NCBI GenBank assembly: GCA_022447185.1
Contig: JAKVAY010000059.1
Location: forward strand, 1-51,411
Length of the DNA: 51,411 nucleotides
Direction of reading: 5' to 3'
DNA from: Fuerstiella sp.
Lineage (GTDB): Bacteria; Planctomycetota; Planctomycetia; Planctomycetales; Planctomycetaceae
Shown here: positions 30,419-39,555 of the stretch, piece after piece
Layout of the letters: each line of letters begins with the position of its first letter
Position numbering within the stretch: the stretch's first letter is position 1
Position numbers and translations under genes: made by a program
Notes under the pieces: generated by a model
What the model was told of the DNA's origin: nothing
Database searches by the model: none
The model's input: the letters and a program-made list of their open reading frames with translations, nothing else

Positions 30419-31879
30419 GTGGAAAATCAGTCACAGATGTCCGGCCACGACCAGGGAAATTCTGTCCGTCCTGAGTTTGATCAGGTCATCTCCAGACTTG
30501 CCGATTACGTCCTTGATACGGATGTCACTGCATCAGCGGTGGCGATGCAAACGGCGCGCTATTGCTGGATGGATACGATTGGTTGCGGACTGTATGCGCT
30601 CAAATATCCAGCCTGCACAAAGCTGCTTGGTCCCGTCGTTCCTGGTGCCGATATGCGAGATGGTGCACGTGTTCCCGGTACGGCCTGGAAACTGGAACCG
30701 GTTCGTGCTGCCTGGAACATTGGGGCGATGGTACGCTGGCTTGACTACAACGATACCTGGCTGGCGGCAGAGTGGGGACATCCGTCGGATAATCTGGGTG
30801 CGATCCTGGCACTTGCCGATTTTCAGGCACACACCAGCCACCCTGGGCTCACGATGCACGACGTGCTTATTGCAATGATCCGTGCTCACGAAATTCAGGG
30901 AATTTTGGCGCTGGACAATTCGTTCAATCGGGTTGGTCTTGATCACGTATTGCTGGTACGAGTGGCTTCAGCAGCTGTGACAGCTGCGATGCTGGGATGC
31001 TCGCGCGATCAAATTCGCAGCGCTGTATCTCATGCATGGCTGGACGGATCTTCGTTAAGAACTTATCGGCATGCTCCCAACACGGGTTCCAGGAAATCAT
31101 GGGCCGGCGGCGATGCGTCAGCTCGAGGTCTCTTTCTGGCACTGGTGGCTCAGCGGGATGAAATGGGATACCCGTCGGCTTTGTCCGCACCGCACTGGGG
31201 GTTTCAGGAAGTCAGCTTTGGTGGGAGTCCCGTTACATTGTCACGGGTCCTGGGAAGCTATGTGATGGAAAACGTCCTGTTCAAAATTTCGTTTCCCGCT
31301 GAATTTCATGCACAGACGGCGGTTGAGTGTGCATTGCAGTTGCACCCCGTCGTTAAAGACCGACTGGACGAAATTGAACGCGTTGTGCTGGAAACGCAGG
31401 AATCAGGAAATCGAATCATTAACAAGACGGGGCCGCTGGACAATCCGGCAGATCGCGATCACTGCCTGCAGTACATGGTCGCCGTGCCACTGATCTTCGG
31501 GCGACTGACTGCCGACGACTATGAGGATGATATTGCTGCGGATCCCCGAGTCGATGCTTTGCGGGCCAGGATGGAGTGTTCTGAAAACGAAAGATTTACG
31601 CGGGAATATATGGAACCGGACAAACGCGCCATCGGAAATTCCGTGCAGGTCTTCTTCAGTGACGGTACATCGACGGAGCGTATTCGGGTGGACTATCCGG
31701 TTGGCCATCGTCGCCGTCGTGATGAAGGAATTCCATTGCTGGTCAGCAAGTTTGATCGTTATCTTCGAGACGCGATTGAATCAGACGCGGCAGATCAGAT
31801 TCTGAATCTGTGCAGTGACCAGGCGTCATTTGAATCCTGCACCGTGAACGAGATGATGACGCTGCTGACCCCGCGTTAA
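30419..31879 (+). CDS. MmgE/PrpD family protein
   Basis: 486 residues of the 2-methylcitrate dehydratase-like family. Landmarks: DTIGCGLYALKYPACTKLLGP near the N-terminus, the RWLDYNDTWLAAEWGHPSDNLGAILALAD substrate region, and SWAGGDASARGLFLALVAQ. PrpD dehydrates 2-methylcitrate in propionate breakdown, but the family also includes aconitate decarboxylases and other dehydratases. No prpB, prpC or acnD is near, so the substrate is open. The longest start is GTG at 30419; an ATG at 30437 (MSGHDQGNSV) is equally plausible. It starts 28 nt after the acyltransferase stop and is probably co-transcribed with it. Confidence 0.9.
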   Translation: MENQSQMSGHDQGNSVRPEFDQVISRLADYVLDTDVTASAVAMQTARYCWMDTIGCGLYALKYPACTKLLGPVVPGADMRDGARVPGTAWKLEPVRAAWNIGAMVRWLDYNDTWLAAEWGHPSDNLGAILALADFQAHTSHPGLTMHDVLIAMIRAHEIQGILALDNSFNRVGLDHVLLVRVASAAVTAAMLGCSRDQIRSAVSHAWLDGSSLRTYRHAPNTGSRKSWAGGDASARGLFLALVAQRDEMGYPSALSAPHWGFQEVSFGGSPVTLSRVLGSYVMENVLFKISFPAEFHAQTAVECALQLHPVVKDRLDEIERVVLETQESGNRIINKTGPLDNPADRDHCLQYMVAVPLIFGRLTADDYEDDIAADPRVDALRARMECSENERFTREYMEPDKRAIGNSVQVFFSDGTSTERIRVDYPVGHRRRRDEGIPLLVSKFDRYLRDAIESDAADQILNLCSDQASFESCTVNEMMTLLTPR

Positions 31880-32090
31880 ACGACCAGCACTGGATTGGCG
31901 ACTGAAACGATCTGATCCGTTGTCTCGACGGGGCAACAGAGCTGACTTGCGACATTCTGCTTACCATCGTTGTTGATGCGGCCAATGTTCGAGCCTTTGT
32001 GTTAGTTGCAGCTGTAACAGGCCAGCGCAGGAGAGTGCTCCGAATTTGGAATTGTTAATATTTTGTTAAGATTCTTCGTGTGGGCAACGA

Positions 32091-32132
32091 CGTAGACCAA
32101 TGAGTTGTAGGCGTAGACCAATGAGTTGTAGG
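32091..32132. repeat. Two perfect tandem copies of a 21-bp unit
   Basis: The unit, containing GTAGACCAATGAGTTGTAG, is repeated head to tail without mismatch at 32091-32111 and 32112-32132. It lies about 190 nt upstream of the pseudopilin start. The length equals two helical turns, so the copies would present the same face of DNA. It may be a duplicated regulator site or a replication slippage product. Confidence 0.85.
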
Positions 32133-32308
32133 CAAAGTGTCGGTTGTGAGTATTGCAGACAGAGGGGTCCAATATACACACATTTTGAATCAATTGTTTT
32201 GTTTTGTTGACTTCACTTCGTGTTTTTGTTACCGATTAGGGTGTGTCAGTCGTCGATTTTTGCAAAAATGGGCTGTCATTTTTTTATTTAACTAATTTCA
32301 CTAGACGT

Positions 32309-32314
32309 GGAGGT
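32309..32314 (+). promoter_or_regulatory. Strong Shine-Dalgarno of the pseudopilin gene
   Basis: GGAGGT ends five bases before the ATG at 32320 and matches the CCTCC at the 16S 3' end. It is one of the strongest ribosome sites in the window, suggesting high expression, and fixes the start. Confidence 0.8.
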
Positions 32315-32319
32315 AAGTC

Positions 32320-33345
32320 ATGCTGACAAGGCAGGGGTCTAAATCCGGGAAGTCGCCTGGGTTTACATTGATTGAATTGCTGGTAGTGATCGCAATTATT
32401 GCGATTCTGATCTCACTTTTGCTGCCGGCCGTCCAACAGGCACGTGAAGCTGCTCGAAGAACACAGTGCAGGAACAATCTGAAACAAATCGGATTGGCTT
32501 TGCACAATTACCATGACGTACACAATACGTTTCCATATGGGCTTTACATGGACGATACCTTCGGTTGGGGTACCTTCATCTTGCCATTTATGGATCAGAT
32601 GGTTACCTACGATGCGATTGATCCCGGGAATCCAGTGGTCTGGGACATGATTGACTCTAATCCGGCACCTGCCGATGATGATGCAGGTCACCAAAACCGA
32701 GGTCAGATCCCGGACTGTACAGCTGTTGGCCCACAAGGTGACGCCGTGCGGAAACAGTTGACGGCGTTTATTTGTCCATCTGTCATGTGGCAGCGCAACA
32801 CCGACCCAACTCAGCCCAAAACTCACTGTGGTGTTTCGGATTACCTTGGCAATCGTGGCTCGGGCGACATGTCTGACGGCATCGGGGACGACGACCGTGA
32901 CTCGACCCACGGAATGCTTGGCCAACTGTTGAACAAAAATGCAGTGCTTGGCGGTGAAGGGATCGTCAAACTTCGTGACGTATCCGACGGATCGAGCAAT
33001 ACCCTCTTTGTGGGCGAAGTTAAGAATCACGATGACGACACTGGTGACCCGGAAGGTAGTGGCCGTTCATTTTGGGTAGGAGTTTCCGGCGGTTTCGACG
33101 GGCGGTTGTGGGACAAACACATTCGTATGACCAACACCGAACATCGCATCAATCAGCTTCCGGATGGCATGGAAGATATTCCTGGAAAAGACGGCGACTG
33201 GAGCTTTGGGAGCTTTCACCCTGGTGGAGCTCACTTTGTATTGGGAGATGGCTCGGTTCACTTCGTTAATCAGGGGATTGATGGTAGCATTTACGAACGT
33301 CTCGGCTGTCGTGATGACGGTTTACACGTTGATCTGCCATTCTAA
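32320..33345 (+). CDS. DUF1559 pseudopilin-like protein (H-x9-DG)
   Basis: 341-residue exported protein of a very large planctomycete family. The N-terminus is a type IV prepilin leader: basic residues, then G14 before [20 protein letters not shown], where prepilin peptidase should cut and methylate Phe. The family's early [20 protein letters not shown] follows the membrane helix. The C-terminal H-x9-DG motif starts at His300 ([12 protein letters not shown]). These proteins are thought to be minor pilins or type II secretion-like pseudopilins at the cell surface; a precise role is unknown. A strong ribosome site precedes it and a hairpin separates it from the lipoprotein gene that follows. 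Confidence 0.95.
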   Translation: MLTRQGSKSGKSPGFTLIELLVVIAIIAILISLLLPAVQQAREAARRTQCRNNLKQIGLALHNYHDVHNTFPYGLYMDDTFGWGTFILPFMDQMVTYDAIDPGNPVVWDMIDSNPAPADDDAGHQNRGQIPDCTAVGPQGDAVRKQLTAFICPSVMWQRNTDPTQPKTHCGVSDYLGNRGSGDMSDGIGDDDRDSTHGMLGQLLNKNAVLGGEGIVKLRDVSDGSSNTLFVGEVKNHDDDTGDPEGSGRSFWVGVSGGFDGRLWDKHIRMTNTEHRINQLPDGMEDIPGKDGDWSFGSFHPGGAHFVLGDGSVHFVNQGIDGSIYERLGCRDDGLHVDLPF

Positions 33346-33376
33346 TGCTGGCTAAGTTGTGAAACTGAATTCGCGG

Positions 33377-33409
33377 AGAAGTCCGTCTTTTTCTAAAAGG
33401 CGGACTTCT
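33377..33409 (+). terminator. Hairpin between pseudopilin and lipoprotein genes
   Basis: A 15-bp stem (33377-33391 with 33395-33409, one G-U pair) closes a 3-nt loop. AGAAGTCCG pairs with CGGACTTCT at the base, and the tip is T-A rich. Only TTTCC follows, so it may be a partial terminator or an mRNA-stabilising element that lets the pilin message accumulate over the downstream lipoprotein message. Confidence 0.6.
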
Positions 33410-33461
33410 TTCCGTGGGTGGTGTTCAATCTTTGGTGGAACATTTGGGAAGAAATGTATAA

Positions 33462-34028
33462 ATGACAAGGGAACTGCTACATTTGTCGACGCGAATCAGT
33501 ATGACGGTGCTGATTGGACTGTTGTTGTTCGGTGCGGGGTGCAGCTCATACGAACCGATTGAGTATGAGTACGTAGCGATTCACGGCAGGGTGACCTGTA
33601 ATGGGTCGGTCGTCAAAGCCGGTGACGTTCGGTTCTCGCCCGTGGCCAAATCCCCGCATGAGAAGGACTTTGCTCAGACCGGGGCTCCTGCATATGCCTC
33701 GATCCAGCCTGATGGCACCTATGTACTGATTACGAATGCCGAGACTGGTACCGAGATGGGTGCCGTGATAGGTAAGCATCGCATCTCCATCAAACCGGCG
33801 ATGTTAAAGGTCACGGAGGTGCTGATGGTCGATGATGAGGACTCGCTGAAGGCTCAGGAGTGGGAAGAGGAGGCTGAGGAAGAGGGTTTCGATAACCCAC
33901 TTATGGTTCCACTCCCGTGCCCGGAGGTTAAAAACTTGGCGGTTACGCTCACGGCAGAGGACAGCGTGATCAACATTGAAATGTCCGGAGGTGGAAAGCT
34001 CACCACAGGCGATGGAAAATCAAAGTAA
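33462..34028 (+). CDS. Small lipoprotein with a Glu-rich segment
   Basis: 188 residues. A hydrophobic signal (about 13-26) ends in FGAGC, giving a plausible lipidated Cys27 (the -3 residue is Gly, slightly atypical). The part from about 38 (IHGRVTCNGSVVKAGDVRFSP...PDGTYVL) resembles the carboxypeptidase regulatory-like beta-sandwich often encoded after DUF1559 genes. Unusual is an acidic cluster (D124-D127, E133, E135-E137, E139-E141) with eight negative charges in 20 residues. It lies 116 nt after the pseudopilin gene and converges with a gamma-carboxylase homologue. The lipoprotein probably sits at the cell envelope; its role is not known. Confidence 0.85.
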   Translation: MTRELLHLSTRISMTVLIGLLLFGAGCSSYEPIEYEYVAIHGRVTCNGSVVKAGDVRFSPVAKSPHEKDFAQTGAPAYASIQPDGTYVLITNAETGTEMGAVIGKHRISIKPAMLKVTEVLMVDDEDSLKAQEWEEEAEEEGFDNPLMVPLPCPEVKNLAVTLTAEDSVINIEMSGGGKLTTGDGKSK

Positions 34029-34144
34029 CTGACTGGTCTGGCAAATCAGCAGTCATGATTGGGCCTTCTTTCCCACGTCCACAGGTGTGCGCCAATTCTG
34101 AAGAGAGTCTTGTCTCCAAACGAATTGTCGTGAGCCAGGGCCGT

Positions 34145-35725
34145 TCAAACGTCATCGGTTGAAATTGGCTCGTCGGTCTGTGATTCCCAGTCGGTCTTGT
34201 AGATCCGCGGGTTATTCTTCAGAAACTCGCCCCAGCCCTTGAGGTTGATGCCCCAGGGCCGTTCGGGGAGCGGTTCCGTGAGTGGCACAATCCAGGGTGC
34301 CGGCCACATATCGTAGGGCTGCTGTGCAAGATCAACCTGGGGGTCAATCAGCCGTTGCGGTCTGCGTCCGTTGATTGAGACCCATCCGTCGACGCGGATC
34401 TCGATCCGTCCCGTCAGCCCGCGGCGACGCAGCTCGTTCTGAAGGCCGGTGTTGGCGGCCAGGAACTTTGCAAACTGCTGAATCATCCGTGGCTTCCCCG
34501 CAAATTTTTGGATTTGCCGGTCATGCAGGTATCCGCCGGGATCGATTTCCAGGGATCGGCCGGTGGCGGGCTCGTGAGCGAAAAAGCGGGCGACACCGCG
34601 CTTGGTGCGGAGCATCATGTGCCAGGAAAAACGGTGACCTTCTTCCGTCCAGTTCACGTTGCCGGGATACAGATGGTGGCGAAAAGGGATCAGACACTGC
34701 AATCCCAGATAGATGGCCAGAATTGCAATCACTGATTTTTGCCGCGTTCCGAGTGTCGTAACGGCTGAGTCGATGATGCCGGCCGGACGTACCTGTGTAA
34801 ATCTGGAGAGCAGGCGGCGAGGGACGTCGATCGGAAAGTAGACTAACGTTGCCAGCATCATCAGCCAGGGAAAAATCCCGATGCTGAACAGCTGTGTGTT
34901 TGTCATATGAAAGAAAATGGTGATCGCGTAAGCCAGCAGGCGAGTTCGTCGCCAGAGTATCATCGGGATTACCAGGAGGTCGTAAAGCAGTCCTCCGTAG
35001 CTGAACAGGATTGCGGCTTCCCACGTAATGAAAAACTCACTGATGGCGCCTGGGAACCGGTGGGCTTTTTCAGATAACCACAGATACATGGGCTCCCCGT
35101 GCAGCCAGTCCTGATTGATCTTTGCGATCCCACCGTAGAAGTATGGGATGGCGACCTGGATCCTGAGAAGCCACAGTGACCAGGCCGGCGCCACTTTTGA
35201 ACGGATTCGAGGTCTGATCAAGGCATCAAGTGAAAGCGACTGGTGCGCGGGAAGAAAGGTCATCACCAGCGCCAACAGGCAGACCAGGTAGAAGTGGTTC
35301 AGGTAGTTGATCTGATTGAGCAGAAACAGATAGGAAAACCCCAGGAAGAACAGAAACATGCTCAGGCGGTACAGCAACCCCACGATGATGAACACCGACA
35401 GCACTCCCAGTACCCCCAGGAGAATCCACATTCCGTTGCCGGGCAGTGTCTGGACCCAATCGAAGCCGTAATATTTGAAAAGGAACGGATTGTGGATGTT
35501 CCAGGCAAGCCGGATTCCGACGTAATGTTTCCACACGGTCCAGAGCATTTCGATTCCGAATAAGATTCGGAAGTACACCAGCCATCCATTGTCGACCGGT
35601 TTGAACAGTGCACGGCACCATTGCTGCATTGACACCCGTTGCCGAATCGGTGTCGGCGGGGGGCTCGTCATCGCAATTTGAGCCGGAGATCCGGGATCCG
35701 TTGGATTGTGGCGTTTTGACGTCAT
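34145..35725 (-). CDS. Vitamin-K-dependent gamma-carboxylase homologue (HTTM), copy 1
   Basis: 526-residue multipass membrane protein of the HTTM family, which includes human GGCX, the enzyme that carboxylates Glu to Gla using reduced vitamin K. About six to eight hydrophobic segments run from 48 to 330, then a soluble C-terminal domain to the end. In IPYFYGGIAKINQDWLHG, Lys202 aligns with the human catalytic base Lys218 (YFIAGVKKLDADW). His144 in YLNHFYLV aligns with human His160 (NNHSYL). The WTEEGHRFSWHMMLR motif is shared with the second copy at 44033-45514. The N-terminal 30 residues are Pro-rich; an internal Met19 may be the start. Bacterial members often act without known substrate, and some are quinone-linked. 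Confidence 0.88.
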   Translation of the reverse strand: MTSKRHNPTDPGSPAQIAMTSPPPTPIRQRVSMQQWCRALFKPVDNGWLVYFRILFGIEMLWTVWKHYVGIRLAWNIHNPFLFKYYGFDWVQTLPGNGMWILLGVLGVLSVFIIVGLLYRLSMFLFFLGFSYLFLLNQINYLNHFYLVCLLALVMTFLPAHQSLSLDALIRPRIRSKVAPAWSLWLLRIQVAIPYFYGGIAKINQDWLHGEPMYLWLSEKAHRFPGAISEFFITWEAAILFSYGGLLYDLLVIPMILWRRTRLLAYAITIFFHMTNTQLFSIGIFPWLMMLATLVYFPIDVPRRLLSRFTQVRPAGIIDSAVTTLGTRQKSVIAILAIYLGLQCLIPFRHHLYPGNVNWTEEGHRFSWHMMLRTKRGVARFFAHEPATGRSLEIDPGGYLHDRQIQKFAGKPRMIQQFAKFLAANTGLQNELRRRGLTGRIEIRVDGWVSINGRRPQRLIDPQVDLAQQPYDMWPAPWIVPLTEPLPERPWGINLKGWGEFLKNNPRIYKTDWESQTDEPISTDDV

Positions 35726-36057
35726 TTGCTGGTCGTTCGCGTGGCTTGCGCAGACAGTTCGTTATTACGCCTGTTGCAAAATGTTTTCTCACACTCTTGC
35801 AGCGAAAACCGTCCGATGAACGGACAGATCCCTCTCGGCTGGCAGCTGCATCAGCGCGCTGTGCAGCAGATCGAAGTTAAGCATTGTGTCGCCGCCAAAC
35901 AATCTGCCACACCAGTTTAGAATCTTAGCACCACAAAGTCCGTGTCGGAATAACTGATGAACCAATTTGAGAGGATCGGACACGCATCATTTGCGAGGCA
36001 ACGCGAATTCCGCAATCAGATAACGATCCCGGCACCGCTCCAGATGAATGTATCGCA
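35726..36057. other. Intergenic between HTTM copy 1 and HEAT gene
   Basis: 332 bases on the minus-strand path from the HEAT-repeat stop to the HTTM start, enough for an independent promoter. A small hairpin GTCCG-ATGAA-CGGAC lies near 35810-35825. Nothing else is recognised. Confidence 0.4.
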
Positions 36058-37881
36058 TCACTCAAGGGACTCAAGGGGTTCCAGGAACCAGTTCCTCTGA
36101 TAAAGTGGCTGTAAGACAGGCACCCGCAGGCCCTCGCCGGTAATCTGGTCGATAGACCAGATACAGCAGTAACCGATGAGCCTGGGCAGCTCATCGTCAG
36201 CAGTGAACCGCAGAGCGGGGAGTGCGTCACTGGACTTCATGCGGCCCAGGCTGACGGTCGACATGCGACGCACTTTGCGGTGCTCGGGATCATCAGGATT
36301 TGAGTCCGTCATGCGATCAGTCAAAAGTGCCGTGAGGTCCGGGGGGGCACTTTCTGAATAGAAATGACCCAACGCCCAGATCGCGGCGGACCGCGGTTCA
36401 AAATGAAAACTGTGTTTTGGAATATAGCGGCGCAGCAGGTTGTGTGATTCGGCAAATCTCATTTCGCCAAACGTCTGAAAGATCTGTGAGACCTGCTCGG
36501 CCGTCGAGACGTCACTTCGATCCGTGAGCTTTGTATTCGTCATGCGAGTGGCATAATCGAGCAGGACGTCCAGGGTATTGGGAATTGCCAGTTTTCTGAG
36601 TGACCAGGCTGCGGTCACCAACACCTCTGGCCGTTCGAACTCCAGCAGTTCAATGAGCCGGTCGGCAGCCGGTTCGTGGTCCAGGCTGGCGACCAGGATT
36701 GCCGCCTGCTCCAGGCCCCGCCAGCGATCAGTCGCCAGCATGTTCATGGTCTGCTCACGGACCGCGGCGTCGAACTCATTCATTTTAGCCAGATCCGCCA
36801 GTGACCTGCGGACGTACCGTCGCAGGTCGGGATGAGGATCATCCAGCATCGGTCCGATTTGTCCGATCGCATTGACCGATGGACGAACGACCAGGGCCTC
36901 TGCTCCCAACCGGCGGACGTTGGCATCAGGACTGCTGATGATTCGCTCTGCCATGGCCACGATCAGACGGGGATCGAGTTCCAGTAGTCGTTGCAGTGCG
37001 ATGGCGGCGACTGCTGGTTCCTGGTCCACGGCCCGCTTCAGCAACAACGACCGGGCTTCGTCGCTGTCGTGGTGAGTCAGAAACGACACCGCCACCAGTC
37101 GGTCGAGTATGCCTCTTGGTGATTCGTCTGCGGCAAGTGCAGTGGCATGCTCTTCGAGCCTGTTGGTTTGAAGGGTTGCCATGGCCTGCGCCGCCTCCAG
37201 ACGGATATCCGCTGGCTGCTCACGGTCGGTTGCCAGCTTCAGCAAAGCGTCGGTTGCCCGAGTGTCTCCGACGGTTGCCAGTCCACTGATAGCAAGAAGC
37301 AACGGGCGTCGCAAAAAACTCGGGTCCGTCAGCCGTGCCAGCCAGACATTACGGGCCGGCTCATAATCCCATCGCGCCAACGCAGGTTCGACGAACTGTC
37401 CTGTATCGCCTCCCGCAGTGCTGATGTATTCCAGCAGGATTGGTGCAGACGCACGTACATCCAGAACCACCAATGCACGAGCGGCGGTCAGGCGGACGAG
37501 AGGGTGTTCTGTCGTGTTTGAAAGCGTTTCTTCGATCATTGGAACTGCTTCACTGAGTCCCGACATGCCCCGCCTGTGCGCAAGGATCATTGAGTCGATC
37601 GCTTTCCTTTGCAGGTCATCGTTATCGCGTGCGAGTGCCGTCAGCCAGAGTGGCAAGAGCTTCGTTGAGAATCTGACCTCTCGCTGCACTTCTGTCAGGA
37701 CAGGATCCCTGTCCAGAATGCTGTCAACGCCCCCGGGGTCATTTGCTTTCAGAACTCCGCTTGTTGGCACAATGAGCGCGAGCAGCACCAGCGTCTGAAC
37801 ACCTGGAATAAATTTGACGGGTGAGCCAACTTCAGCCGGAGTTCGACGTGGTTTATTTAACGGTTGTGGATCGTGAAGCAT
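36058..37881 (-). CDS. Exported HEAT-repeat protein
   Basis: 607 residues with an N-terminal hydrophobic signal or anchor (about 24-46) followed by many helical pairs of the HEAT type (for example VRLTAARALVVLD, DIRLEAAQAMATLQ, NVRRLGAEALVVR, DLRRYVRRSLADLAK, VLVTAAWSLRKLA). Such solenoids bind other proteins. It follows the ABC-2 permease gene by 15 nt, so it is probably the last gene of that operon and an extracytoplasmic partner or scaffold of the transporter. The specific partner is unknown. Confidence 0.88.
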   Translation of the reverse strand: MLHDPQPLNKPRRTPAEVGSPVKFIPGVQTLVLLALIVPTSGVLKANDPGGVDSILDRDPVLTEVQREVRFSTKLLPLWLTALARDNDDLQRKAIDSMILAHRRGMSGLSEAVPMIEETLSNTTEHPLVRLTAARALVVLDVRASAPILLEYISTAGGDTGQFVEPALARWDYEPARNVWLARLTDPSFLRRPLLLAISGLATVGDTRATDALLKLATDREQPADIRLEAAQAMATLQTNRLEEHATALAADESPRGILDRLVAVSFLTHHDSDEARSLLLKRAVDQEPAVAAIALQRLLELDPRLIVAMAERIISSPDANVRRLGAEALVVRPSVNAIGQIGPMLDDPHPDLRRYVRRSLADLAKMNEFDAAVREQTMNMLATDRWRGLEQAAILVASLDHEPAADRLIELLEFERPEVLVTAAWSLRKLAIPNTLDVLLDYATRMTNTKLTDRSDVSTAEQVSQIFQTFGEMRFAESHNLLRRYIPKHSFHFEPRSAAIWALGHFYSESAPPDLTALLTDRMTDSNPDDPEHRKVRRMSTVSLGRMKSSDALPALRFTADDELPRLIGYCCIWSIDQITGEGLRVPVLQPLYQRNWFLEPLESLE

Positions 37882-37896
37882 TGAGAATGGGAAGGG

Positions 37897-39555
37897 TTAT
37901 TGAGGACGGGTCAACCGCCAGGTTTGTGTGAGAAGGACAGTCAGCATGATTGCCGTCAGGGTCCCCATCATCCACCAATTGGTGGTCACAAGATCGTACT
38001 GTGTGAATCCGGGTGCCTTAATGGCCGAAAGTGCAGCTGCCATTGGATTCAGAGCCAAGGCTGTTTCCACGGTCAAACGTCCAAATGGTGCATCTTCACC
38101 CAGCCAAATCAACATCGTGCCTGCAAATAAGGAAAACAATACCACGTAGGCGGTCGTCGTTGCCGATGCGGTCCGGTCGAACAGACTACTGATTGTGGCA
38201 CTGAGGACAAGGACAAATCCGGCTGTCACCAGCAGGCAGATGATCACTTGCTGGATTTGCAGACGCAGGCCGGGGTCGATGTACATCATCACTGCATATC
38301 CCGGTAGTGTCGCCAGTAGTAACAGCAGGACCGGCCAGATGACGCTGAGCAGCTTGCCTCGCAGAATGGTGCCGGCCGAGAGAGGCGTCACCATCAGCAT
38401 CCGCCAGCCACCACTCTCCCGTTCTGCGCTAATCACTCCCACAGAGAGACTCGGAGTCACAAGAACAATAATCGCCACCTGCATCACAACCAGAATCCCT
38501 CCGATGGTCTCTACGCTCCAGTCCATCGTACCAGTGGTGGTGAGAATCGAGAGTGCCAATGAAAGGATGGTGCAGCCGGAGACCATCCGGATCATCCAGT
38601 GCGACCGCCCAAAGCGGCGACAGCGAAACTCTTTGACCATCACCGGATTGGTCCACTTTCCGATAGAAGACTTCCGTCGCTGCGGATCCACGAGAAACAT
38701 CAATCGTCGCATCAGCTGGGTGGAATGCGATTGATCGTCGGTGATGGCCCCCGAAGACCGGGCACGATCGAGCATTGACGAGTTCAATCGGGTGACTGTG
38801 GCCCATACATAGGCAGCGGTGATTACCGCCGAAGACACAACGTAGCCCCAGGACGTTGTGGCCCTGGAGATCACTCCCTGCGAACCCACATCACCCTGTC
38901 CCAGTAATTCCATCACGGCAGGTACCGGTGATATGCACTGCAACCAGAAAGCAAAATCTGACAGCCAGCCCGGCTGGCCCTGCAGAAACAAGTGGGGACC
39001 CAGGACAACCACTGTTGTGAACAACACGAGTCCGTACGTGATCCGCAGAGCGGAGTCCGATGATGCGGCCCGTGAACTGACAAACAATCCCAATGTTGCG
39101 TACTGAATGGCGACCAGCATCAGGATGCCATACAGGGCAAGGACGCCTGTCACAAGGTCGACTCCCCCCATGGCATAACACGCCACTGCAGCGGGCAGGC
39201 TCATGACCAGCATCATCAAAGCGAATACCAGTACGCCGGCCAGTTTACCGATGTAGATTTTCCACGGACTCATCAGGCTGTTGATCAAAAGCGCCAGTGT
39301 TCCGCTGATCCGCTCCCGAACGATCGACGTTGCTGGAAAGACCGGCACAAGCAGAATAAGAGTGGCCAGTAAGCCGTAACCAAACAAACGAAATACCTGC
39401 CGCGACTGTGTGCCGGAGAGATCCACCAGGGCGTCTGTCGGCCAGCGGAGCAGCACGAGCAGAGCGAAGAGCACCGCGATGCTGACCTGGAGCGCAAACG
39501 CCCTGCGTGTTCGCAGAATTCCGACCAATTCGCGCTGCAGGATTGGATTGTTCAT
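37897..39555 (-). CDS. ABC-2 type transporter permease
   Basis: 552-residue membrane protein with about 12 hydrophobic segments in two halves, each beginning with the same pattern: NPILQRELVGILRTRRAF at the N-terminus and NPVMVKEFRCRRFGRSHW in the middle (about 305). This is an internally duplicated ABC-2 permease, as found in gliding-type (GldF) and export systems. It overlaps the ATPase gene by 4 nt (ATGA), so the two are made together. Substrate unknown; a protein or polysaccharide is plausible. Confidence 0.92.
   Translation of the reverse strand: MNNPILQRELVGILRTRRAFALQVSIAVLFALLVLLRWPTDALVDLSGTQSRQVFRLFGYGLLATLILLVPVFPATSIVRERISGTLALLINSLMSPWKIYIGKLAGVLVFALMMLVMSLPAAVACYAMGGVDLVTGVLALYGILMLVAIQYATLGLFVSSRAASSDSALRITYGLVLFTTVVVLGPHLFLQGQPGWLSDFAFWLQCISPVPAVMELLGQGDVGSQGVISRATTSWGYVVSSAVITAAYVWATVTRLNSSMLDRARSSGAITDDQSHSTQLMRRLMFLVDPQRRKSSIGKWTNPVMVKEFRCRRFGRSHWMIRMVSGCTILSLALSILTTTGTMDWSVETIGGILVVMQVAIIVLVTPSLSVGVISAERESGGWRMLMVTPLSAGTILRGKLLSVIWPVLLLLLATLPGYAVMMYIDPGLRLQIQQVIICLLVTAGFVLVLSATISSLFDRTASATTTAYVVLFSLFAGTMLIWLGEDAPFGRLTVETALALNPMAAALSAIKAPGFTQYDLVTTNWWMMGTLTAIMLTVLLTQTWRLTRPQ

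Larger units (their letters stand above)
31880..32319. other. AT-rich leader of the pseudopilin gene
   Basis: 440 bases upstream of the DUF1559 gene. The right part (32140-32300) is AT-rich with T-runs, unlike the surrounding DNA, and contains TTGACT near 32206 as a possible -35 element without a clear -10. It also carries the 21-bp tandem repeat at 32091-32132. Confidence 0.5.
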
